From: LMUY01 sp965198565
GTDB lineage: Bacteria; Pseudomonadota; Alphaproteobacteria; Acetobacterales; Acetobacteraceae
Direction: 5' to 3'
Assembly: GCA_965198565.1 (NCBI GenBank)
Contig: OZ240665.1
Span: forward strand, 1-64,000
DNA length: 64,000 nt
Shown: one piece after another, positions 25,358 to 35,043 of the stretch
How positions within the stretch are numbered: the stretch's first letter is position 1
Layout: the number at the start of each line of letters is the position of its first letter
The notes under the pieces: model-generated
The model's database searches: none
The model's input: only the letters and a program-made list of their open reading frames with translations
What the model was told of the DNA's origin: nothing
Program-made: the position numbers and the translations under genes

Positions 25358-26361
25358 CGCCGCTTGCCGTCAGCTACGCCATGCCCGCAGCCGAGGCGCT
25401 CGCGGCGCTGGTCGAGCGGCACTATCCCCTGCCCGGCCCCGTGCAGTGCGCGCTGATCAACCGCGGCTACAACGATTGCTACCTCGCCACCGCCGCCGAT
25501 GGGCAGCGTTTCGTGCTCCGCATCTCCGGCAACCGCGCCCGTGGCCCGGCCGATGTCGCGGGGGAAACCGAGTTTCTCGCCTTCCTGGACGCTGCCGGCG
25601 TGCCCGTCGCCACCGCCGTGCCAACCCGGGACGGCGCCCTGTTCACCACCGCTCCCCTGCCGCAAGGCCCTCGCGCGGTCGTGCTGTTCCGCCATGTGGA
25701 AGGCCGTCGCCCCGAGCTGGACGAGCCGGACGACGCGCGGCTGCAGGGCTTCACCCTGGCCCAACTCCACGACGCCGCCACCCGCTTTCCGGGCCGGGAA
25801 AGCGGGCGCTATCGGCTCGACCTCGACCACCTGCTGCACCGGGAGGTCGCATCCGTGCTGGCGCTCGGCTTGTCAGCCACCGCCGGCCTCACCGCTGTGG
25901 CGCACCGCCTCGCCGACCGCGTCGCTGCGGTGGAGTCTGGCCTCACCAAGGTCCGCTGCCATGGGGACTGCCACGGTTTGAACGCCCGCATCGCCACCCC
26001 AAGGCCGCACGCCGGGCCGCACGCCGGTCGCGCGGTGTTCTTCGACTTCGACGATGGCGGCTTCGGCTATCTCGCCTACGACCTGGCGGTGCATCTCTGG
26101 GCGCAAGTCTCGTTCGGCCGCCGACGCCATCCCATGTGGCACGCCTTCATGGCCGGCTACCGCAGCGTCCGCCCCATCTCACCTGCGGACGAGGCCGCCA
26201 TCCCGCTGTTCGTCCCGATCCGCCACATCTGGCTGATGGGCCAGGTCTCCAGCCGCACCGCGGAGTGGGGCACCGAGTTCCTCACCCCCGCCTGGCTCGA
26301 GGGCGAGACCCAGTTCCTGCTCGCCTGGGAACGCGACCAGCTCTCCCGGCGGCTGCTGTAG
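25354..26361 (+). CDS. Aminoglycoside/choline-kinase-fold phosphotransferase
   Basis: 335 aa from a GTG at 25354 that overlaps the purK stop; an in-frame ATG at 25381 is also possible. Kinase-like motifs: INRGYNDCYLATAADGQRFV, the catalytic loop CHGDCHGLNAR and the metal-binding FFDFDDGGFGYLAYDLAV. Its layout resembles SrkA/YihE and homoserine-kinase-like proteins. The substrate is unknown; coupling to purK is notable because it is not a purine enzyme. Confidence 0.82.
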   Translation: MTPLAVSYAMPAAEALAALVERHYPLPGPVQCALINRGYNDCYLATAADGQRFVLRISGNRARGPADVAGETEFLAFLDAAGVPVATAVPTRDGALFTTAPLPQGPRAVVLFRHVEGRRPELDEPDDARLQGFTLAQLHDAATRFPGRESGRYRLDLDHLLHREVASVLALGLSATAGLTAVAHRLADRVAAVESGLTKVRCHGDCHGLNARIATPRPHAGPHAGRAVFFDFDDGGFGYLAYDLAVHLWAQVSFGRRRHPMWHAFMAGYRSVRPISPADEAAIPLFVPIRHIWLMGQVSSRTAEWGTEFLTPAWLEGETQFLLAWERDQLSRRLL

Positions 26362-26362
26362 C

Positions 26363-27403
26363 CTAGGCCGCGACCCCCCGCCGCTCCGCATACAACGCCA
26401 AACGCCGGGCCGCATTCGGGGCCATGGGACGTGCCGACCCCACGTTCCACGCAGGCAGTTCCTCCGCGCGATGACACGCCGACAAATGCCCCTCCGCCAC
26501 CGGGCGCAAGGCCGGCACCTCCGCCCGGCACCGCTCGATCGCGAATGGGCATCGTGTGTGGAAATGACAGCCGGGCGGCGGGTTGAGCGGGCTCGGCACG
26601 TCGCCGCCGGGCACCTGCCGCGCCAGGCGCTGGCCCGGGTCCGGCCGCGGAATGGCCGCCAGCAGCGCCCGCGTGTAGGGATGCAGCGGCGCGGCGAACA
26701 AGTCGTCCCGCCCCGCGGTCTCCACGATCCGGCCAAGGTACATAACGGCGACCCGGGTCGCGACGTGCTTCACCACGGCCAGATCATGCGCGATGAACAG
26801 GTAGGACAGGCCCAGCCGGGCCTGCAGGTCCGCCAGCAGGTTCACCACCTGCGCCTGCACCGAGACGTCGAGCGCCGACACCGGCTCGTCGCACACCACC
26901 AGCGCAGGCTCCAGCGCCAGGGCGCGGGCGATACCGATGCGTTGCCGCTGGCCGCCGGAGAACTCGTGCGGGTAGCGCCTGACGTGCTCGGGCGACAGGC
27001 CGACCAGGGTCAGCAACTCGGCCACCCGCTCCCGCCGCCGCGCGCCATTGCCGTAGGCGTGGATCAGCAAGGGTTCGTCCAGCGTGTCGCCCACGGTCAT
27101 GCGCGGGTTGAGCGAGGCGAACGGGTCCTGGAACACGATCTGCATGCGCCGCCGCAGCTTGCGCAGCGCCCCGGAGGGCAGCGCCGTGATGTCCTGCCCC
27201 TCGAAGGCCACGCTGCCCGCGGTGGGCTCGATCAGGCGCAGCACCAGCCGCGCGGTGGTGGACTTGCCGCAGCCGCTCTCGCCCACCAGCGCCAGGGTTT
27301 CGCCCTTGGCAAGGGTGAAGGAAACGCCGTCCACCGCGCGCACCAGCCCGGCGCGGGTGCGGAAATGCTTGGTCAGGCCAGTGGTGGTGAGCAGGTCAGT
27401 CAC
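26363..27403 (-). CDS. dppF: Dipeptide/oligopeptide ABC transporter ATPase (DppF/OppF type)
   Basis: 346 aa from a GTG at 27403. Walker A VGESGCGKSTTARLV, signature FSGGQRQRIGIARALA, Walker B LVVCDEPVSALD. The oligopeptide C-terminal domain has the Cys pattern CHFHTRCPF and CRAEVPALR seen in OppD/F proteins, which may bind an iron-sulfur cluster. The stop is 1 bp from the convergent phosphotransferase gene. A hairpin repeat separates it from its partner. Confidence 0.9.
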   Translation of the reverse strand: MTDLLTTTGLTKHFRTRAGLVRAVDGVSFTLAKGETLALVGESGCGKSTTARLVLRLIEPTAGSVAFEGQDITALPSGALRKLRRRMQIVFQDPFASLNPRMTVGDTLDEPLLIHAYGNGARRRERVAELLTLVGLSPEHVRRYPHEFSGGQRQRIGIARALALEPALVVCDEPVSALDVSVQAQVVNLLADLQARLGLSYLFIAHDLAVVKHVATRVAVMYLGRIVETAGRDDLFAAPLHPYTRALLAAIPRPDPGQRLARQVPGGDVPSPLNPPPGCHFHTRCPFAIERCRAEVPALRPVAEGHLSACHRAEELPAWNVGSARPMAPNAARRLALYAERRGVAA

Positions 27404-27412
27404 ACCAAAAAG

Positions 27413-27445
27413 CCCTCTCCCTCTGGGAGAGGGTTGGGTGAGGGG
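27413..27445. repeat. CCCTCTCCC hairpin repeat
   Basis: CCCTCTCCCTCTGGGAGAGGG followed by TTGGGTGAGGGG (the first block is counted as two arms joined by CT). It lies between the two ABC ATPase genes, inside the presumed operon. Confidence 0.8.
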
Positions 27446-27463
27446 CCCAGCCACACAATCGCC

Positions 27464-28441
27464 TCACGCCGCAATCGCCTCCACCGGCGCCCGGATGCAA
27501 GCCGCCTCGTGCCCTGCCGAAAGCGCCCGCAAGCTCGGCGGCGCCTCGGTGCACGCCGCCGCCCCGAACACGCAGCGCGGATGGAACCGGCAGCCCGGCG
27601 GCAACGCCCCCGCTTGCGGCACAGCCCCGTCGATCGCCAGCAGCCGCTCCCGGTCCTGCTCCAGCCGCGGCACGCTGCCGAGCAGCCCCAGCGTGTAGGG
27701 ATGCTGCGGATCATCGAACAACCCGGCGGCGGGGGCGCGCTCCACCACCCGGCCAGCATACATCACCGCCACTTCGTCGGCCATTTCCGCCACCACGCCC
27801 AGATCATGCGTGATCAGCACGATCGCCATCCCGGTCTGCGCCTGCAAATCCCGCAGCAGGTCCAGGATCTGCGCCTGCACCGTCACGTCCAGCGCGGTGG
27901 TGGGCTCGTCGGCGATCAGCAGGTCCGGCGCGCAGGACAGCGCCATCGCGATCATCACCCGCTGCCGCATGCCGCCCGACATCTGGTGGGGGTACTCGTC
28001 CAGCCGCCGGTCGGGCGCCGGGATGCGCACCCGCTCGAGCGCCGCCGCCGCCCGCGCCCGCAGGTTGCGACCCCGGCGGTCGTGCGCGCGCATCGCCTCC
28101 TCGATCTGGTCGCCGACTGTGTAGGCCGGGTTGAGGCTGGTCATCGGCTCCTGGAAGATCATCGCCACCCGCCGCCCGCGCAGCCCGCGCATTTCGCCGG
28201 CCGGCAGCCCCAGCAAGTCCCGCCCGTCGAACATCACCCGCCCCGCAGCGATCCGGCCCGGCGGCGGCACCAGCCGCATCACCGAGAGCGACAGCATGGA
28301 CTTGCCGCACCCGCTCTCCCCCACGATCCCGAGCGTGCGCCCGCGCTCCACCGATACGTCCACGCCGTCGACGGCGGCAAACGGCCCATGCGCGCCGGGG
28401 AACTCGGTGCGCAAACCTTCCACCCGCAGCAGCGCCGTCAT
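27464..28441 (-). CDS. dppD: Dipeptide/oligopeptide ABC transporter ATPase (DppD/OppD type)
   Basis: 325 aa. Walker A VGESGCGKSMLSLSVMR, signature MSGGMRQRVMIAMAL, Walker B LLIADEPTTALD, and the C-terminal CRFHPRCVFGAAAC. It pairs with the DppF-type ATPase downstream. The matching permeases are probably those at 47511-49369, since none lies nearby. It overlaps the membrane-protein gene upstream by 4 bp. Confidence 0.9.
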   Translation of the reverse strand: MTALLRVEGLRTEFPGAHGPFAAVDGVDVSVERGRTLGIVGESGCGKSMLSLSVMRLVPPPGRIAAGRVMFDGRDLLGLPAGEMRGLRGRRVAMIFQEPMTSLNPAYTVGDQIEEAMRAHDRRGRNLRARAAAALERVRIPAPDRRLDEYPHQMSGGMRQRVMIAMALSCAPDLLIADEPTTALDVTVQAQILDLLRDLQAQTGMAIVLITHDLGVVAEMADEVAVMYAGRVVERAPAAGLFDDPQHPYTLGLLGSVPRLEQDRERLLAIDGAVPQAGALPPGCRFHPRCVFGAAACTEAPPSLRALSAGHEAACIRAPVEAIAA

Positions 28442-29778
28442 GCCACGGACCGGCTCGGCCGCCGCAGCAGCCGCTGGCTCGCCCGGTGCACGACCGGGCC
28501 GGCGAAGATGCCGAACGCGGCGGCATAGGCCGGCACCAGCATCAGGCTGTAGCGCGGCGTGGCGACCGAGGTGGCGGCGTGCAGCGCCACGATAAAGAGC
28601 GGCGGCAGCAGGAAGGCGAGGATTGCCGGGTCTCGCCGCCGCACCGCGCGCACGCCCAGCGCCACCAGGAACGGGAACGCCACCAGGCTGAAATACTTGC
28701 GAACCCAGAGCGACTTCCAGGCCATCACCAGCGTGATCGCGGCAAAGCGCAGCTTGTGCGGCCAGACATAGCTGCGGAACAGATAGGGCACCTGCTGCGC
28801 CGGGTCAGGCGCGGCGGCGCGCAGTTGCTCTATCATGGTGGTGTTGCCGACCATGTAGAACGTGTCCGGCCGCTCCTGCCAGCCGAGCCGCGCGACGGCG
28901 CCGGGGAACACCATGCGCGCCGCCGCCGGGCCGAACCCCGGCAGCGCGTAGAGCCACTGCGCGGTCCATTCGGCAGGGGTCATGGCTTCGTAGGCCATGC
29001 GTTGCGCCAGGATAAAGCCGGCGTAGCCATAAGTGGGCGCCGCGGTGCCGAACAGCCGCTCGTTGCGCAGCGACCAGGGTGCCATCACGACGCACGCCGC
29101 CAGGCAGGCAGCGAGCAGCGCCATGCCAAGGCGCCGGCGCAGCAGGCAGCAGGCAGCGCCAACACAAGCCAGGGCCACCATCAAATAAAGATACTCCGGC
29201 CGCGCCAAAGTCAGCAGCCCGAGCGCCACGCCCAGGCCAGCCGCCGTGATCCAACGTGGCCGCCGCACCAGCAGCACCAGCAGCAGCCCGGCGGCCGCCG
29301 CCAGGGGCAGGCTCAGCGCCTCCGTCATCGCCGTGCGCGCATAGACGGCGTATTCCGTCGTCCCGAGCCCCGCCGCCAGCATGGCGCACCAGGCGGCCCA
29401 GCGGTCGCCGCCCACGGCGAGGGTGGAGCGCCACACCAGCATCAGCGTGCCCGCCATCAGCAGCACCTGCAGCGGCACCAACGGCCCGAGATCGGTGGGG
29501 CAGCGCACGATGGCCGCCCACTCCGCCGTGCGCACGCAGGCCGCCGCGCGAGCCAGCGCCGGGCTGACGCTGGCCAAGCCCGCCACCAGTCCGGGATACA
29601 GCGGCGCGGTGTAGGCGCCAGGCTGGCCCGCCGCACCCCAACGGCCGTTGGTGTAGATGCCGGTCTGCTGCAGGTCGCTGGCGATGCCGAGATACAGCGG
29701 CTGGTCGTAGGCCCAGAGCGAGGTCGGCTTCAGCGTGGCCAGGCCGAACAGCAGGCAGGCAAGCGCAACCGCCGCCAC
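28438..29778 (-). CDS. Polytopic membrane protein, GT39/ArnT-like
   Basis: About 446 aa if started at a GTG at 29778. The frame is open further upstream, but that part only translates the hairpin repeat at 29821. At least nine hydrophobic segments occur. The first extracytoplasmic loop contains LWAYDQPLYLGIASDLQQTG, with the acidic motif expected for lipid-linked-sugar glycosyltransferases of the GT-C fold. Later segments include RNERLFGTAAPTYGYAGF and YSLMLVPAYAAAFGIF. Substrate unknown. Coupled to the dppD-type gene by a 4-bp overlap. Confidence 0.65.
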   Translation of the reverse strand: MAAVALACLLFGLATLKPTSLWAYDQPLYLGIASDLQQTGIYTNGRWGAAGQPGAYTAPLYPGLVAGLASVSPALARAAACVRTAEWAAIVRCPTDLGPLVPLQVLLMAGTLMLVWRSTLAVGGDRWAAWCAMLAAGLGTTEYAVYARTAMTEALSLPLAAAAGLLLVLLVRRPRWITAAGLGVALGLLTLARPEYLYLMVALACVGAACCLLRRRLGMALLAACLAACVVMAPWSLRNERLFGTAAPTYGYAGFILAQRMAYEAMTPAEWTAQWLYALPGFGPAAARMVFPGAVARLGWQERPDTFYMVGNTTMIEQLRAAAPDPAQQVPYLFRSYVWPHKLRFAAITLVMAWKSLWVRKYFSLVAFPFLVALGVRAVRRRDPAILAFLLPPLFIVALHAATSVATPRYSLMLVPAYAAAFGIFAGPVVHRASQRLLRRPSRSVA

Positions 29779-29820
29779 AACCAGCCACTCGCGGGGGGAT
29801 ACAACGCCTGCTCTGAACGC

Positions 29821-29936
29821 TCCCTCTCCCGCCTGCGGGAGAGGGCTGGGGTGAGGAGATGTCCGCACAAGGGCTGCAGTGTTCGCGCTTGTCGCCGCCG
29901 CCCTCACCTCTGCCCTCTCCCAGAGGGAGAGGGAGC
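29821..29936. repeat. Pair of inverted CCCTCTCCC hairpin repeats
   Basis: One copy at 29821-29856 (CCCTCTCCCGCC ... GGGAGAGGG, then GGGGTGAGG) and an inverted copy at 29901-29936 (CCCTCACCTC then CCCTCTCCCAGAGGGAGAGG) frame 45 bp. This is the BIME-like double arrangement. Confidence 0.8.
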
Positions 29937-29950
29937 AAGATGCGACAGAC

Positions 29951-30730
29951 TCAGCTCCGATAGTCCGTCTTGCCACCCTCGATCTGGCGCAGCGCCGACT
30001 CCCAAGCCCATTCGCAATGCGCCAGCGTGCCCTCGTGGTCGAACTGCTTGGCGGTGTGCTCGCACACCTCTTGCGGCGGCAGCACCAACTCGCCGCTGCC
30101 GGCCGCCACTTGCGCCTGGCAGGCACGCTCGAGGTAATACAGGTCCGCCCAGGTTTCCGGCACCGTCCGGCCGCCCACCAGCAGGCCGTGGTTGCGCAGG
30201 ATCATCGCCCGGTTCTGCCCCAGGTCGTGCACCAGCCGGTCCCGCTCGTCGAGGTCCAGCGCGATCCCCTCGTAGCCGTGATACGACAGCCGGCCATAGA
30301 ACCGCAGCGAATGCTGGCTGATCGGCAGCAGGCCCTGCTTCTGCGCCGACACCGCGATCCCCGCCGCCGTGTGGGTATGCGCCACGCACACGATGTCCGG
30401 CCGCGCCATGTGGATTGCCGAGTGGATGCAGAACCCGGCCGCGTTCACCTTCCGCGGCGACATCCCGGCGTGGTGCGACTCCTCGATGATGGTGCCGTCC
30501 AGGTCGATCTTCACCAGGTCGGAGGCGCGCATCTCGTCGAACAGCACGCCATATTGGTTGATCAGGAAGTGGTGCTCCGGCCCCGGCACCCGCGCGGAAA
30601 TATGCGTATAAATCCAGTCCGTCATGCGGTGATGCGCCACCAGGCGGTAGAGCGCGGCCAGGTCGCAGCGGGTTTGCCACTCTTGCTCGGACATCGTGCC
30701 GCCAGCCAGCGGCGAAGTTTGCACGTTCAT
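29951..30730 (-). CDS. Class II aldolase/adducin-domain protein
   Basis: 259 aa. Zinc-binding residues typical of L-fuculose-phosphate aldolase-type proteins are visible: THISARVPGPEHHFLIN, EESHHAGMSPRKV and CVAHTHTAAGIAV, with a further His in ILRNHGLLVGG. The family includes aldolases, epimerases and many uncharacterised members; no phosphate-binding residues let me assign the substrate. It is divergent from the S9 peptidase gene. Confidence 0.85.
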   Translation of the reverse strand: MNVQTSPLAGGTMSEQEWQTRCDLAALYRLVAHHRMTDWIYTHISARVPGPEHHFLINQYGVLFDEMRASDLVKIDLDGTIIEESHHAGMSPRKVNAAGFCIHSAIHMARPDIVCVAHTHTAAGIAVSAQKQGLLPISQHSLRFYGRLSYHGYEGIALDLDERDRLVHDLGQNRAMILRNHGLLVGGRTVPETWADLYYLERACQAQVAAGSGELVLPPQEVCEHTAKQFDHEGTLAHCEWAWESALRQIEGGKTDYRS

Positions 30731-30829
30731 CGCAGAGCTCCTTGCTGAATCACATGATACTCCGCCGCTGCCGGAGCCCGGTCAAGCGTGCGCTGGCAAT
30801 GCGCCCGGGCGTCGTCGTAGCGTGGCTGC

Positions 30830-32869
30830 ATGAGCGAAAACCCAGCCGCCCCGACCCTCGCCGCCCCCGACGACGACCCCTGGCTTTGGCTGGAGGAGGT
30901 CGAAGGCGACCGCGCCACCCTCTGGGCCGACGCCCAGTCTGCCGCAACGCTGAAGCGCTTCGGTGGCGAGCAGTGGGATGCCGACACGCAGACGCTGCGC
31001 ACCCTGCTGGACCGGCCGGACAAGCTGCCCGTTCCGGCCCGGCGCGGCGGCTTGCTGTACAACTTCTGGCAGGACGCAACCCATCCGCGCGGCGTGTGGC
31101 GCCGCACCACCATGGCGCACTTCCAGGGCGGCAGTCCGGTGTGGGAGGTGTTGCTCGACCTCGACGCGCTGGCCGAGGTCGAGGAGGCGGATTGGACCTG
31201 GCAGGGCGCCGCCACCCTGCCGCCGGAGCATCACCGGGCCATCCTCCGGCTCTCCCGCGGCGGCAGCGACGCCGTCACCCTGCGCGAGTTCGACCTCCCG
31301 AGCCGCCGCTTCGTCACGGACGGTTTCACCCTGTCGGAAGCCAAGTCGAGCGCCGCGTGGCTGGATGCCGACACGCTGCTGCTCGCCACCGCCAGCCTCG
31401 GCGCCACCCATTCCGGCTACGCCAGCACCGTCCGCCTATGGTCGCGCGGCCACCCGCCCGGGGAGCCGATCTTCCAAACCGAGCCCTCGCATATGGCGGC
31501 GTGGGGGCAATACGATCGCCGGGGCGACCGGCTGATCTTTGGCGAGTCGCTGGACTTCTTCAATTCCAACGCCTTCCTGGGCGACCGCACCGGGCCGAAG
31601 CTAAAGTTCGACCTGCCGACCGACGCGGCCTACTACTATAGTCGCGGCTGGCTCGCCGTCCGCCCCCGCTCGCCCTGGACAGTGGGGGACGTCACCTACC
31701 CGCCCGATACCCTGCTCGGCATCGGGCTGGACGCGTTCCTCGCCGGCGACCGCGCCTTCGCCGTCCTGTTCGAACCCACGCCGCGCCGCGCGCTGCAGGG
31801 GTTCGCCTGGGCGGGCGACACTCTCCTGGTCAGCATCCTCGACGAGTTGCAACCCGTGTTCCAGCTCATCACGCCGGGCACCTGGGCGGCCCGCGACCTG
31901 CCGCTGCCACGCACCGGCACCGCCAACGCCTGGGGCTTCGACCTGGAGGACGAGGAGGCGGACGGCACCCTGCTCGCCCTGACGCAGGACCCGCTCACCC
32001 CGCCCACCCTGCTGCTGCTGCCCGGCCTCGCCGCCCCCGTGGTGCTGCGCCATGCCCCGGGCGCGTTCGACGCCACCGGGCTGGTGGTGACCCGGCACGA
32101 AGCCATCTCCGTCGATGGCGAGCGCATCCCCTACACGCAATCCGGCCCGGCGGGAGAGACCGGCGACGCGCCGGTGCATCTCACGGGCTATGGCGGCTTC
32201 AAGATCTCCCGCCTGCCGGGCTACAGCATCGCCACGGGCAAGCTGTGGCTCGAGCGGGGCGGCACGTCGGTGGTCGCCAACATCCGCGGCGGCGGCGAGT
32301 TCGGCACGCGCTGGCACGAGGCGGGGCGGCGCGAGGGCAAGCGGCTGAGCCATGACGATTTCGCCGCCGTCGCCGCCGACCTGGTCCGCCGCGGCGTGAC
32401 CACGCCGGGCCGGATCGCGGCCGAGGGCGGCTCCAACGGCGGGCTGCTGATCGCCAACATGCTGACGCGCTACCCGGAGCGCTTCGGCGCGCTGTTCTGC
32501 ACCATCCCGCTGATCGACATGCGGCGCTACTCCAAGCTGCTGGCCGGGGCGAGCTGGGTGGCCGAGTATGGCGACCCGGACGACCCGGCGGATTGGGGCT
32601 TTCTCGGCCCCATGTCCGCCTACCACGCGGCCGAGCCGGGCCGGCCCTACCCGCCGATCCTGCTGGCCACCACGCGGCGGGACGACCGGGTGCATCCCGG
32701 CCACGCCCGCAAGATGGCGGCCAAGCTGCAGGCGATGGGCTACGACGCGCAATTCTACGAGCCCGCCGCCGGCGGCCACGGCTACGGCAAGGACAACGGC
32801 GAGGTGGCCGCCTTCGTGGCTCTGGGCATGCGCTTCCTGAGCCAGGCGATTGGGTGGGTGCAGTCCTGA
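30830..32869 (+). CDS. Prolyl oligopeptidase family (S9) serine peptidase
   Basis: 679 aa. An N-terminal beta-propeller (about residues 70-400) is followed by an alpha/beta-hydrolase domain. Catalytic residues: Ser in EGGSNGGLL, Asp in TTRRDDRVHPGH and His in AAGGHGYGKD. The opening DDPWLWLEEVEGDRATLW is the standard S9A start. No signal peptide, so it is probably cytoplasmic. It cleaves short Pro-containing peptides. Confidence 0.93.
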   Translation: MSENPAAPTLAAPDDDPWLWLEEVEGDRATLWADAQSAATLKRFGGEQWDADTQTLRTLLDRPDKLPVPARRGGLLYNFWQDATHPRGVWRRTTMAHFQGGSPVWEVLLDLDALAEVEEADWTWQGAATLPPEHHRAILRLSRGGSDAVTLREFDLPSRRFVTDGFTLSEAKSSAAWLDADTLLLATASLGATHSGYASTVRLWSRGHPPGEPIFQTEPSHMAAWGQYDRRGDRLIFGESLDFFNSNAFLGDRTGPKLKFDLPTDAAYYYSRGWLAVRPRSPWTVGDVTYPPDTLLGIGLDAFLAGDRAFAVLFEPTPRRALQGFAWAGDTLLVSILDELQPVFQLITPGTWAARDLPLPRTGTANAWGFDLEDEEADGTLLALTQDPLTPPTLLLLPGLAAPVVLRHAPGAFDATGLVVTRHEAISVDGERIPYTQSGPAGETGDAPVHLTGYGGFKISRLPGYSIATGKLWLERGGTSVVANIRGGGEFGTRWHEAGRREGKRLSHDDFAAVAADLVRRGVTTPGRIAAEGGSNGGLLIANMLTRYPERFGALFCTIPLIDMRRYSKLLAGASWVAEYGDPDDPADWGFLGPMSAYHAAEPGRPYPPILLATTRRDDRVHPGHARKMAAKLQAMGYDAQFYEPAAGGHGYGKDNGEVAAFVALGMRFLSQAIGWVQS

Positions 32870-32873
32870 TCTT

Positions 32874-33000
32874 CTCCCTCTCCTGGCGGGAGAGGGTCGG
32901 GGTGAGGGTGCGAGGCGGTGACAGTAGGATGAGTGGGCGGTGTGTGTGCCCAAGAGCCCTCACCCCGGCCCTCTCCCGTAAAGAACAGGAGAGGGAGAAG
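32874..33000. repeat. Inverted pair of CCCTCTCCC hairpin repeats
   Basis: Copies at 32874-32910 and, inverted, 32956-33000 follow the S9 peptidase stop. The second has a 9-nt loop (TAAAGAACA). The 50 bp between them show no gene. Confidence 0.8.
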
Positions 33001-33144
33001 AGAAGCGAAAGTTGATTTACAGCCTTCAACTTACTCCTGTAACTCCTTGACGACTTTCTTCACTTCCCTCGACTTTCATAGATGACTTCGCAGCCACAGC
33101 ATTTTACCGTTGCCGTAACCAGTCCACTGCGAAGAAGCCCCATA

Positions 33145-34803
33145 ATGAACCATCCGACCTACGCTCCCGACGGCTTGAGCGGCAGCATCCCCTCGCCCCA
33201 GCCGGCAGCCTCGTCCTACCAGGCGCACAACGAAGCGGCGGCTGCCGTCATCGAGAGCAAGCGTGGCGGCTGGGATGCGATCAGCGCCGAATCCGTCGCG
33301 CGCATGCGGCTGCAGAACCGCTTCCTCACCGGGCTCGACATCGCCCGCTATACGGCCCGCATCATGCGCCAGGACATGGCCGGCTACGACGCCGACCCGG
33401 CTCTCTACACCCAGTCGCTCGGCGCCTGGCACGGCTTCATCGCGCAACAACAGATGATTGCGGTCAAGAAACACTTTGGCACAACCAAGCGCCGCTACAT
33501 CTATCTGTCCGGCTGGATGGTCGCCGCCCTCCGCTCCGAGTTCGGCCCCCTGCCCGACCAGTCCATGCACGAAAAGACCTCCGTGCCGGCGCTGATCGCC
33601 GAGATCTACACCTTCCTGCGCCAGGCCGACGCGCGTGAGCTGAGCAACATGTTCCGCGCCATCGACAGCGCCCGCGCCGCCGGCAACCACGCCGAAGCGG
33701 CCGAGCTGCTGGCCAAGGTCGACAGCTACGAAACCCACGTCGTGCCCATCATAGCCGACATCGACGCCGGGTTCGGCAACGCGGAAGCGACCTACCTGCT
33801 CGCCAAGAAGATGATCGAGGCCGGCGCCTGCGCGCTGCAGATCGAAAACCAGGTCTCCGACGAGAAGCAATGCGGCCACCAGGACGGCAAGGTGACCGTC
33901 CCGCACGAGGACTTCATCGCCAAGATCCGCGCCATCCGCTACGCCTTCCTGGAGCTGGGCGTGGAAGACGGCGTCATCGTCACCCGCACCGACTCGCTGG
34001 GCGCCGGGCTTACCAAGCAGATCGCGGTCAGCCACGCCCACGGGGACCTGGGCGACCAATACAACAGCTTCCTGGACTGCGACGAGATCACCGCGGACGC
34101 CGCCCACAATGGCGACGTGATCATCAATCGCGGCGGCAAGCTGCTGCGGCCCAAGCGCTTGCCCAGCAACCTCTACCAGTTCCGCCCCGGCACCGGAGCC
34201 GATCGTTGCGTGCTGGACAGCATCACCTCGCTGCAGAACGGCGCCGACCTGCTGTGGATCGAGACCGAGAAGCCGCATGTCGAGCAGATCGCCAGCATGA
34301 TGGACCGGGTCCGCGAGGTCGTGCCAACCGCCAAGCTGGTCTACAACAACTCGCCCTCGTTCAACTGGACCTTGAGCTTCCGCCAGCAGGTGTATGACGC
34401 CTGGGCCGAGGAGGGGCGGGACGTGTCGGCCTACAACCGCGCCAAGCTGATGAGCGTGGACTACGACGGCAGCGCCTTGGCCGACGCCGCCGACGCGCGC
34501 ATCCGCAGCTTCCAGGCCGATGCGTCCAAGCGGGCGGGGATTTTCCACCACCTCATCACCTTGCCGACCTACCACACGGCCGCATTGTCGGCTGACACGC
34601 TGGCGCGGGATTACTTCGGCGAGGCGGGCATGCTGGGCTACGTGCTGGGCGTGCAGCGCCAGGAAATCCGTCAGGGCGTCGCCTGCGTGAAGCACCAGAA
34701 CATGGCCGGCTCGGACATCGGCGACGACCACAAGGAGTATTTCGCCGGAGAAGCCGCGCTCAAGGCCGGCGGCGCGCACAACACGATGAACCAGTTCGGT
34801 TAG
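33145..34803 (+). CDS. aceA: Isocitrate lyase (long form)
   Basis: 552 aa from the ATG at 33145; an upstream in-frame ATG at 33082 is less likely because it has no ribosome-binding site. Catalytic loop EKQCGHQDGKV with the active-site Cys, metal site DIDAGFGNAEAT, and C-terminal NWTLSFRQQVYDAW. The extra central insertion and C-terminal extension match the long Pseudomonas-type enzyme. It splits isocitrate into succinate and glyoxylate. No malate synthase gene lies in the window. Confidence 0.95.
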   Translation: MNHPTYAPDGLSGSIPSPQPAASSYQAHNEAAAAVIESKRGGWDAISAESVARMRLQNRFLTGLDIARYTARIMRQDMAGYDADPALYTQSLGAWHGFIAQQQMIAVKKHFGTTKRRYIYLSGWMVAALRSEFGPLPDQSMHEKTSVPALIAEIYTFLRQADARELSNMFRAIDSARAAGNHAEAAELLAKVDSYETHVVPIIADIDAGFGNAEATYLLAKKMIEAGACALQIENQVSDEKQCGHQDGKVTVPHEDFIAKIRAIRYAFLELGVEDGVIVTRTDSLGAGLTKQIAVSHAHGDLGDQYNSFLDCDEITADAAHNGDVIINRGGKLLRPKRLPSNLYQFRPGTGADRCVLDSITSLQNGADLLWIETEKPHVEQIASMMDRVREVVPTAKLVYNNSPSFNWTLSFRQQVYDAWAEEGRDVSAYNRAKLMSVDYDGSALADAADARIRSFQADASKRAGIFHHLITLPTYHTAALSADTLARDYFGEAGMLGYVLGVQRQEIRQGVACVKHQNMAGSDIGDDHKEYFAGEAALKAGGAHNTMNQFG

Positions 34804-34825
34804 GCCGACCGCTCCTCCCTAAAAA

Positions 34826-34938
34826 GCCCTCTCCCTCTGGGAGAGGGATGGGTGAGGGCTGCCTACCCCGTGCGTTCGATGGGCCGTTTTCGTGCAAGCG
34901 GCCCCTCACCCCGACCCTCTCCCAGCGGGAGAGGGAGC
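34826..34938. repeat. Inverted pair of CCCTCTCCC hairpin repeats
   Basis: Copies at 34826-34859 and, inverted, 34902-34938 lie between aceA and serA. The 240-bp gap between these genes holds nothing else I recognise apart from the serA leader. Confidence 0.8.
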
Positions 34939-35043
34939 TTCATATTAGCCGGCATGCCGCGTCAGTCTCCGGTGCAGGCCCGGCTTGCCCGGCAGCCTTC
35001 CTGCGACTAACTGCACCATCGTAACCTTCGAGATTGCGAGCGC

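Noticed and set aside
28438..30126. Start of the membrane protein at 30126
   Set aside because: That frame translates the hairpin repeats and the class II aldolase antisense; a start near 29778 just before the first helix is more likely.
26471..30321. Two very long plus-strand frames (over 600 codons each) opposite the ABC ATPases and membrane protein
   Set aside because: They are antisense artefacts of GC-rich genes with excellent motifs on the other strand.
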